Positions 21,000 through 25,782 of a stretch of 25,782 nucleotides of DNA are shown piece by piece. The notes beneath the pieces were generated by a model. The model did not search any database, was not told the origin of the DNA, and saw only the letters and a program-made list of their open reading frames with translations. A program made the position numbers and the translations under genes. Within the stretch, counting starts at the first letter, position 1; each line of letters starts with the position of its first letter. The stretch is from a virus, in IMG/VR virus record IMGVR_UViG_3300042141_000185, positions 1 through 25,782 of that record. The stretch is one strand, 5' to 3'.

Positions 21000-21850
21000 C
21001 GGCCGGATCTCCGCGCCAGTCCCCGCAGCTGATCATCGGACAGCCGGCGCGCAGCTGCGCCTAGGCCGTGGTCGAAAATCGCGATCCCACGCGGGCCGGC
21101 CGCACTGGTTCCGGCGCACTGCCGGCAGCTCGCACAATCGAGGCGCGCGCCCGTCTCACGCGCGGCTGGACACGCCGCTTCGCCACTGGCTCTTTTGGCT
21201 TCGTCGGCGCGCCGGATGTCGATCACGCGGAACGTCCGCCATCCGGCGGCCTGAGCCCTGTCGCGCTCGACCGCGGAGTCTACTGAGGCCATGCACCATT
21301 GCCGGATCGCCCGGGCGTTGGCGCGCACTATGGGATCAGGATGATCCCACTGATGCGAGTACCCCGTGGCCAGCCGCGCGTGGCGCAAGATCGCGCGCCA
21401 CGTCGCGACGCTGACGGCTGCCGGGTCGCCATAACTGCCGAGCCTAACGTCGAATCCGCGCAACCACTCGGCTGCATCGGCGAGCGTGTCGGCGCGCGCG
21501 TAGCGTCCAGCCTGTAACGCGCGGTAAACGGCCCTGGGCGCGTTGTCGACCCGGACGTAACATTGCGTCGCGGTGGCCGGCTCGCGACGCGCTCGGGCGT
21601 CGGCGCGCAATGCGCGGGCGACAGTCGGCCGGAGCCGACATGATCCGCACACGCTCGCATCTGCGCCCGATTCGATGGCGCGCCGCGGGAGCAGGTCCGC
21701 GCGGATGATCCAGGACTGGATCAAGGCTCCCGTCTTGGGATTATCTGACCCGCGCTGACCGCGCGCCGGCCGGCCGGTAAAGATCACGTAGATCTCAGCG
21801 CCGTCGATCAGGGACGGGAGCGGGCCGATTGCTAGGGATGACCTGATCAT
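20996..21850 (-). CDS. Conserved eight-cysteine phage protein, unknown function
   Basis: I choose ATG 21850, two nt after the previous stop, giving 284 residues; an upstream in-frame extension to 22075 overlaps the gene before it. It carries a series of motifs I associate with a widespread uncharacterised phage family: 'NPKTGALIQSWIIRADLLPR', 'GADASVCGSCRLRP', 'QCYVRVDNAPRAVYRA', 'VRLGSYGDPAAVSVATW', 'GYSHQWDHP', 'CMASVDSAVERDRAQAAGWR', 'ACPAARETGARLDCASCRQC'. The eight cysteines fall into two sets of four, one ending C-x2-C-x2-C. This would suit iron-sulfur or zinc sites. A 'GDP' strand and conserved His/Trp hint at an enzyme. The activity is unknown. Confidence 0.7.
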   Translation of the reverse strand: MIRSSLAIGPLPSLIDGAEIYVIFTGRPARGQRGSDNPKTGALIQSWIIRADLLPRRAIESGADASVCGSCRLRPTVARALRADARARREPATATQCYVRVDNAPRAVYRALQAGRYARADTLADAAEWLRGFDVRLGSYGDPAAVSVATWRAILRHARLATGYSHQWDHPDPIVRANARAIRQWCMASVDSAVERDRAQAAGWRTFRVIDIRRADEAKRASGEAACPAARETGARLDCASCRQCAGTSAAGPRGIAIFDHGLGAAARRLSDDQLRGLARRSGR

Positions 21851-21852
21851 GC

Positions 21853-22452
21853 TTAGCCTCCCAGCGCGCGCAGCGCTTGCCCGCGCCGCGTCGCCAGCCA
21901 TGCGCGCATGGCGTCTTCGCGCTCGTCGCGTGACTCGGTCTGGCCGATGTATTCGGCCATCTGCTCTCGCAGATCGGCGATTACTGCTTCGCAGATCGCA
22001 ACGCGCAAAGCCTGGCGGATTGCCGTCTCGTGATCGTCGTCGCGCGGCAATACCGGCAGACTGCAGGTTTCCCATCCGTCGACGTCATCCGGGCTCGCTG
22101 GCCAAGGTTCGTTGGACAGCGACGCCGCATGCCCTTCAGCCGCGTCGCGGATCGCGGCCAACTCGTCTTCCGACAATTGGCCTGGGATCTCAACAATGCC
22201 GATATACGCTATCTCGCCGCCCGCCCAGCGAATGGCAAAAACGCGCTCCGGCTCGTTGTGGATCCGCCCGCGAATGTCGTCGGCCCAGTCCGGACCCTCG
22301 TCGGTCAATTCGGCAAGTTCGCCGCCCTGATCGGCGACAGACTGTCTCGTCTCGGCGAGTAGGTCGTCGAACGTCGTCCAGCCTTCGCCGTTAATGGGCT
22401 TGACCTGATACTCGCCGAAACCGGCCGGATAAATGGATTGCTCGTAAAACAT
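21853..22452 (-). CDS. Acidic early phage protein, unknown function
   Basis: I choose ATG 22452, preceded by AAAGGAGACTCGACC, giving 199 residues; the in-frame start at 22485 lies in the terminator region. It begins MFYEQSIYPAGFGEYQVKPI and contains 'WTTFDDLLAETRQSVADQGG', 'DIRGRIHNEPERVFAIRWAG', then a helical C-terminus 'AICEAVIADLREQMAEYIGQ' and 'AMRAWLATRRGQALRALGG'. It is acidic in the middle and basic at the end. No domain is recognised. It is the second gene of the minus early operon, after an intrinsic terminator, so its expression probably depends on read-through or on a local promoter. Confidence 0.6.
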   Translation of the reverse strand: MFYEQSIYPAGFGEYQVKPINGEGWTTFDDLLAETRQSVADQGGELAELTDEGPDWADDIRGRIHNEPERVFAIRWAGGEIAYIGIVEIPGQLSEDELAAIRDAAEGHAASLSNEPWPASPDDVDGWETCSLPVLPRDDDHETAIRQALRVAICEAVIADLREQMAEYIGQTESRDEREDAMRAWLATRRGQALRALGG

Positions 22453-22489
22453 GGTCGAGTCTCCTTTCACTAAACACAAACACAAAAGA

Positions 22490-22514
22490 AGCGCCCCGGA
22501 CGTTTCGGGGCGCT
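22490..22514 (-). terminator. Intrinsic terminator, minus strand, after first early gene
   Basis: A perfect 9-bp stem (AGCGCCCCG / CGGGGCGCT) with a 7-nt loop is followed on the minus strand by TCTTTTGTGTTTG. It lies 9 nt after the stop at 22524 and only 37 nt before the next ATG (22452), so it may act as an attenuator that limits the rest of the operon. Confidence 0.8.
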
Positions 22515-22523
22515 ACATACAAC

Positions 22524-22790
22524 TCAATCAGCGGCTTCACGGACCGACTGGCGTGCGATGGCGGATAGCGTCGCACGCGCGCTACGGACCAGTCGCGCGC
22601 ATTCGTCGACGTTGCCGTCGGCGTACCATGCAGCATCCGCCCGCAGGCATTCGATCTGCTCGGCAGTCGCCACGATGTAGACGGATCGCCCGCACGGGCG
22701 GATAAACTCGGCCATCTGGTCCGGCCGGTCAACGGGCGAGCGGTCGGCGTAGTCATACCAAAAATCGGCGGGAACTCGATATAGGCGCAT
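22524..22790 (-). CDS. First gene of minus-strand early operon, unknown function
   Basis: This is an 88-residue protein from ATG 22790, preceded by GAGGAGTGAGTT. It begins MRLYRVPADFWYDYADRSPV, then 'QMAEFIRPCGRSVYIVATAE', and ends with Ala/Arg-rich helices ('DECARLVRSARATLSAIARQ'). The start 'mrlYrvpadFwyDyadR' looks like a family found at the head of phage early operons, but I know no function. It is the first gene behind the -10-like motif at 22883 and is followed by its own terminator, so it should be highly and separately expressed early. Confidence 0.6.
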   Translation of the reverse strand: MRLYRVPADFWYDYADRSPVDRPDQMAEFIRPCGRSVYIVATAEQIECLRADAAWYADGNVDECARLVRSARATLSAIARQSVREAAD

Positions 22791-22882
22791 AACTCACTCC
22801 TCACTAATCACATGCGATCTAATGACCGCGCGCGTATGATGGCACATCTACGCCCCACTGCCAATATTCCAACGTCCCGCAG

Positions 22883-22895
22883 ATTATAGGATATC
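22883..22895 (-). promoter_or_regulatory. Candidate early promoter with shared motif GATATCCTATAAT (site B)
   Basis: On the minus strand GATATCCTATAAT contains a perfect -10 box (TATAAT), about 92 nt upstream of the ATG at 22790. No convincing -35 box lies 15-19 nt upstream. The first 11 nt are identical to site A at 14009-14019, upstream of the other early operon in the same relative orientation. Confidence 0.5.
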
Positions 22896-23305
22896 GTCCC
22901 GACAGCATTACGCGATGGGGACGGTTAGCGTATGGCGAGCATTCCTCGCGCGCGCGTGTAGGGTCCACATACTGTGGGGAGGTCGGCCAGGGGAAGATGT
23001 CGGATCTCGTAGCGCTTGACGGACGGCCCGAGCGGCTCTAGGCCATGGGGTCAGGCCTTGCCCCGCCCCCCCTCGACACCCCCAGCCCCTCCCGCCCGCA
23101 CCCGCCCGGCCCCGCCCGCCCGCCGCTAACCCACTGATTCACCTGCCGTTCGCGCTGGCAGCTGGCCGGCCGCGCCCGTGACACCCACCCCGGCTCGGCA
23201 CGCATGCGGCAGCGCTGGGGACCCGCCGGCGGGGCGAGGAATTCTGCTCCACTCCCCTCCCACCGACAGGAAAAATTCTGGCCAGACTGTCCGTATCTGG
23301 CAGTT

Positions 23306-23317
23306 TCCGCATGCGGA
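23306..23317. promoter_or_regulatory. Perfect 12-bp palindrome TCCGCATGCGGA
   Basis: TCCGCATGCGGA is its own reverse complement and lies 230 nt before the first plus-strand gene. A short CCAGA...TCTGG inverted repeat is directly upstream. A repressor or initiator binding site is possible. Confidence 0.35.
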
Positions 23318-23359
23318 TAGGTGACTGTAGGGGCGAATGTAGGCGTTGGAAGGCTGTTC

Positions 23360-23391
23360 GAGGGGTTTTGAGGGGCTCTAGGGGGTTTTGA
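23360..23391 (+). repeat. G-run direct repeats (GGGGTTTTGA)
   Basis: Two copies of GGGGTTTTGA flank GGGGCTCTAG. Together with the upstream G-run at 23330, these give four G-tracts on the plus strand, able in principle to form a quadruplex. Confidence 0.5.
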
Positions 23392-23535
23392 AGCGATTCC
23401 TTTGTGGTCAGGTAGTACGGAGAGGTTCTTGAGAGTCTGGATGAGGTGTGCCCACGGGCGAGTATCGGCTTGATGGTGTTCTGGGGGTGTTGGGCTATGC
23501 TATTGGCGGCGCATGGGGCGCTTGGGAGAGCAGGA

Positions 23536-23781
23536 ATGGCGAAGATGGGCATGGGTAAGGGGGCGAGGGGTGGTGGTGTGCAGGGGTCGCAGAGGATGCC
23601 GAGCGTGGCGGCTGGTGTGCGTGCTGGTATGGGGGCTGGTGTGGGTGCCAAGGTGAAGGCGAAGGCGCCGCAGGCGATGCCTGGGGTGACGAGTCCGGCG
23701 TACAACAAGGGGCTGGGGCGGATGGCGAAGGCTGGGAAGCTGGGTGCGGCGATGGGCGTCAAGAAGCCGAAGGGGATGTGA
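23536..23781 (+). CDS. Small basic Gly/Lys/Met-rich protein
   Basis: I choose ATG 23536, 6 nt after GGAGAGCAGG, giving 81 residues; the in-frame ATG 23446 has no ribosome site. The protein is almost entirely Ala, Gly, Lys, Met, Val and Pro (MAKMGMGKGARGGGVQGSQR, 'KVKAKAPQAMPGVTSPAYNK', ending 'GVKKPKGM'), with no acidic residues visible. It is likely disordered. Its position at the start of the virion module, with more basic small proteins next to it, suggests a DNA-contacting virion or assembly factor. The function is unknown. Confidence 0.6.
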   Translation: MAKMGMGKGARGGGVQGSQRMPSVAAGVRAGMGAGVGAKVKAKAPQAMPGVTSPAYNKGLGRMAKAGKLGAAMGVKKPKGM

Positions 23782-23782
23782 G

Positions 23783-23953
23783 ATGGCGAAGGCTGGTCTG
23801 TACGCGAACATACACGCCAAGCGTGCGCGGATAGCGGAGGGGAGTGGGGAGCGGATGCGGAAGGTGGGGGCGAAGGGTGCGCCGCGGGACGAGGATTTTC
23901 GCGAGTCTGCGAAGACGGCCAAGCGGCCCGTGAAGCGTAGCAGGCGGGGGTAG
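23783..23953 (+). CDS. Small basic conserved phage protein ('GLYANIHAKRARI' family)
   Basis: ATG 23783 starts one nt after the previous stop; the in-frame start at 23744 overlaps that gene. The 56-residue protein matches a pattern common near packaging and portal genes in podoviruses and marine phages: 'GLYANIHAKRARIAEGSGER', then 'MRKVGAKGAPRDEDFRESAK' and 'TAKRPVKRSRRG'. It is highly basic. I recall the family as uncharacterised. Its presence supports placing this region at the head of a virion module. Confidence 0.7.
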   Translation: MAKAGLYANIHAKRARIAEGSGERMRKVGAKGAPRDEDFRESAKTAKRPVKRSRRG

Positions 23954-23954
23954 G

Positions 23955-25295
23955 GTGGATCGCCAGTTCTACGAAGACCTGAAGCGCAATGCCGCAGCTG
24001 CTGCCAGAGGCGCGCAGCAGGGCTTGACCACGGACACGCTGGGCGCACCGGTGGACTTGGTCAATATGGCCTTGGGTGCCCTAGGGGTGAACATTCCGGC
24101 CCCTGTCGGCGGGTCCGAGTGGTTTCAGCGGCAGGCGGAGGAGCGCGGGCTGCTGCCGCCGGCCGAGGACAACCTGCAGTATCAGGCTGGCAGGTTTCTG
24201 GGGCCGATGGCGGCGGCTGGTGTGCCGCGGGCCTTGGAGGCTGCCAAGAACCTGGGGGTCAATGCCGTGCAGGATTACATGAAATCCGCTATTGGCAGCA
24301 ATCCATATCGCGGGCAGATGGGAGCGGTGGGCAGCATAGAAGAGAAGCCGCGCGTCCTGACCCTGTTTTCCGGCGGCGGCAGTTATGAGCAGGCCTTGAA
24401 GGGCAAGGTGCGCCCCGTGGGGGCGGTGGAGTTCGACCCTGCGATCGGAGGACACTACCGCAACGTCCACGGCGAACACGTACAGGTCAAGGATGTCCGC
24501 GAGGTGGACTTCACCCCATTCCGCGGCCAGGTGGACATCATGCACGCCTCGCCTGTCTGCAAGCGGGCATCCGCCGCCAAATGCGCTGCCGGCGAGCAGG
24601 AACTGGACATGGACACGGCACAGGCCACTGCCCGCGCCCTGGGCGAGGTGGAACCTGCCGTATTCACGCTGGAGAACGTGCCCCAGTACCAGAAATTCGG
24701 CGCGTTCAAGGTCATCACCGACAAACTGGACGAACTGGGCTACAACTGGGATGTGGTCAGGTATGACGCCGCCCGGCTTGGGGCACCCTCTCGGCGCGAC
24801 CGCATCATGCTCAGGGCCAGCAAGGGCCAGTTGCCGCCCGCGCCGGGGGCTGCTGCGCCTGCTGCCCAGGCGGACTGGTTCTCGGCTGTTGAAGACCTCC
24901 TGCCGACGATGCCGCGGTCCAACCTTGCCAACTGGCAGCGGCAGCGGCTGATGGCGCAGGGCATCAATCCTGACGCCTTGGAGAGGCCGTTACTGGTCGG
25001 TGGTGGCAGCGGGATGAAGGGGACCATCCCTGCGGCCCAGCAGGGCGGTCCTGCGTGGACGATCAAGGCCACCGCAAAGGAACTTGGCGGCGACCGCATC
25101 GTGATGCCGGGGGGAGAGACTTACACGCTGACCCCGCGGGCCTATGCGCGCCTGCTGGGGCTTCCTGACGAGTACCCGCTGCCTGACGACGCGCGTTTGG
25201 CGAAGACGATCGTAGGCAATGCGATGGCGCCCGCCATGACTCGCGAGGTGATGGAGCCATTTCTGAAGATGCTTGCAGGAAAGGGGGTGCAGTGA
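23955..25295 (+). CDS. C5-cytosine DNA methyltransferase fused to a virion-type N-terminal segment
   Basis: GTG 23955 starts one nt after the previous stop, giving 446 residues. Residues 132-440 are a cytosine-5 methyltransferase: motif I 'VLTLFSGGGS' (134-143), motif IV 'ASPVCKRAS' with catalytic Cys202, motif VI 'LENVPQY' (239-245), motif VIII 'LGAPSRRDRIML' (275-286), and motifs IX-X 'RLLGLPDEYPLP' and 'IVGNAMAP' (399-426). Motif IV reads SPVC rather than PPCQ, as I recall from other phage enzymes. Residues 1-130 are not methyltransferase: 'TLGAPVDLVNMALGALGVNI', 'PVGGSEWFQRQ', 'QYQAGRFLGPMAAAGV'. This resembles injected or polyvalent phage proteins. No cognate restriction enzyme is present. 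Confidence 0.8.
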   Translation: MDRQFYEDLKRNAAAAARGAQQGLTTDTLGAPVDLVNMALGALGVNIPAPVGGSEWFQRQAEERGLLPPAEDNLQYQAGRFLGPMAAAGVPRALEAAKNLGVNAVQDYMKSAIGSNPYRGQMGAVGSIEEKPRVLTLFSGGGSYEQALKGKVRPVGAVEFDPAIGGHYRNVHGEHVQVKDVREVDFTPFRGQVDIMHASPVCKRASAAKCAAGEQELDMDTAQATARALGEVEPAVFTLENVPQYQKFGAFKVITDKLDELGYNWDVVRYDAARLGAPSRRDRIMLRASKGQLPPAPGAAAPAAQADWFSAVEDLLPTMPRSNLANWQRQRLMAQGINPDALERPLLVGGGSGMKGTIPAAQQGGPAWTIKATAKELGGDRIVMPGGETYTLTPRAYARLLGLPDEYPLPDDARLAKTIVGNAMAPAMTREVMEPFLKMLAGKGVQ

Positions 25296-25570
25296 TGCCC
25301 AAGAAGCAGGGGCCGAACCTGTCCGTCTCCAAGGGCGAGAAGCTTCCGGTGTCGAAAGGTGCTGGACTCACGGCCAAGGGGCGGGAGAAGTACAATCGCG
25401 CGACCGGGAGCAACCTGAAGGCTCCTGCGCCGAACCCGAAGACGGCGGCTGACGCCGGTCGGAAGGCCAGTTTCTGCGCCCGGATGTCTGGCATGCCGGG
25501 TCCGATGAAGGATGAGAAGGGTCGCCCGACCCGCAAGGCCGCGAGTCTGCGGCGATGGAATTGCCCGTAG
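25295..25570 (+). CDS. Small basic phage protein with CARMSGM/RRWNC end
   Basis: ATG 25295 shares its A with the methyltransferase TGA and follows AAGGGGG, giving 91 residues. The sequence is highly basic with two near-repeats at the start ('NLSVSKGEKLPVSKGAGLTA'), then 'KGREKYNRATGSNLKAPAPN', 'ASFCARMSGMPGPMKDEKGR' and 'AASLRRWNCP'. The block 'GLTAKGR.KYNRATGSNLK.P.P', with a closing 'SFCAR..G' and 'RRW.C', is shared with many phage proteins from structural modules. The function is unknown; contact with packaged DNA is plausible. Confidence 0.7.
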   Translation: MPKKQGPNLSVSKGEKLPVSKGAGLTAKGREKYNRATGSNLKAPAPNPKTAADAGRKASFCARMSGMPGPMKDEKGRPTRKAASLRRWNCP

Positions 25571-25587
25571 GGGCCAAGGAGAGCGAG

Positions 25588-25782
25588 ATGACGACGTGGA
25601 TTGGCGGTTACGACCGAACTGACGACAGCAATGCCATCAAGCCGGTGGCGGAGTACCAGGATCCGGTCAACAAGATGCGGGTGTCGCAGCCCCAGTCTTT
25701 GATCGACACCGACTTCGAGTACGGCCTGCAGCCCACCAAGTGGGATGCGGTGACCCTGTCGAACAACAGGCCCACCCTATTC
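25588..25782 (+). CDS. N-terminus of large virion structural protein (partial)
   Basis: ATG 25588 follows AAGGAGAGCG and the frame is open to the window edge, showing 65 residues. It starts MTTWIGGYDRTDDSNAIKPV and contains 'VNKMRVSQPQSLIDTDFEYG' followed by 'LQPTKWDAVTLSNNRPTLF'. The block 'RVS.PQsLIDTDFEYGlQptKWe.l...NN.P..f' is a recognisable N-terminal motif of large virion proteins in podoviruses and cyanophage-like or marine myoviruses. The full size and role cannot be seen. Confidence 0.6.
   Translation, partial: MTTWIGGYDRTDDSNAIKPVAEYQDPVNKMRVSQPQSLIDTDFEYGLQPTKWDAVTLSNNRPTLF

Larger units (their letters stand above)
22896..23535. other. Non-coding control region between divergent operons
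   Basis: These 640 nt separate the minus early operon from the plus virion genes and hold no credible gene. Inside are a short inverted repeat CCACA-TAC-TGTGG near 22970 and a C-rich tract of about 65 nt (23061-23126, almost no A or T). There is also a loose repeat CCAGA...TCTGG (23283-23300) beside the perfect 12-bp palindrome TCCGCATGCGGA (23306-23317), and G-runs at 23360-23391. An origin, packaging site or late promoter region would fit here. I see no consensus sigma-70 promoter for the plus strand. Confidence 0.55.

Noticed and set aside
20612-21064. Arg-rich plus-strand frame
   Set aside because: Shadow of two coupled minus-strand genes; composition is that of antisense GC-rich DNA.
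23470-23520. TTGATG...TATGCT as a sigma-70 promoter for the gene at 23536
   Set aside because: The spacing is about 20 nt and the boxes are poor; not strong enough to report as a promoter.
23139-23762. 207-codon minus-strand frame over the non-coding region
   Set aside because: Pro/Ala/Arg-rich product of C-rich DNA, overlapping a plus-strand gene with a proper ribosome site.
1-25782. tRNA genes, integrase, repressor or attachment site
   Set aside because: None seen on reading either strand; weak negative, since no search program was run.

Overview
The window is a piece of a tailed double-stranded DNA phage genome. The sequence is GC-rich and gene-dense, and many stop and start codons overlap (ATGA, GTGA). 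The virion gene order suggests a short-tailed (podovirus-like) phage: capsid end, decoration-like protein, head-tail adaptor, beta-propeller tail hub, fibre, then three large alanine/glycine-rich or coiled-coil proteins of the internal-virion (ejection) type. The 3TM-type holin, LydA-type holin and M15 endolysin fit a Gram-negative, probably proteobacterial host. I see no integrase, repressor, tRNA or CRISPR array, so nothing here supports lysogeny. No terminase, portal or DNA polymerase is visible; they must lie outside the window.

Layout. (1) 1-13790, plus strand: virion morphogenesis (capsid C-terminus to the 1026-residue ejection-like protein ending at 11722), then a lysis cassette with a small membrane protein, M15 peptidase endolysin, LydA-like holin, a 47-residue basic protein and a 3TM holin. 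(2) 13787-13993, minus strand: one small gene convergent with the last holin. (3) 14052-17561, plus strand: a probable early operon of mostly tiny genes with coiled-coil or conserved 'IDAAIDAAR'-type ends, followed by a putative replisome-organiser/helicase-loader protein, an overlapping unknown frame and a VRR-NUC nuclease. (4) 17513-22790, minus strand: a second early operon with an OB-fold SSB-like protein carrying an acidic tip, a PD-(D/E)XK exonuclease with four cysteines, a zinc-finger protein, a ParB/DUF3102-like protein and several unknowns, including an 8-cysteine protein. Two intrinsic terminators punctuate it. (5) 22791-23535: a non-coding control region with a TATAAT-type -10, palindromes, a C-rich tract and telomere-like G-runs. 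(6) 23536 to the end, plus strand: small basic proteins, a C5-cytosine methyltransferase fused to a virion-type N-terminal segment, and the start of another virion protein. This probably begins a structural module that continues beyond the window.

How the parts fit. The two early operons lie about 9 kb apart on opposite strands and converge at 17.5 kb. Both have the 11-nt motif GATATCCTATA upstream, in the same orientation relative to transcription, which suggests a shared early promoter or regulatory site. The SSB-like protein, two nucleases and the loader-like protein look like a replication/recombination set. The methyltransferase sits with virion genes rather than replication genes, and its N-terminus shares sequence character with the ejection proteins. 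This suggests it may be packaged and injected to protect the incoming genome from restriction. That idea is the most interesting one in the window, and it is an inference.
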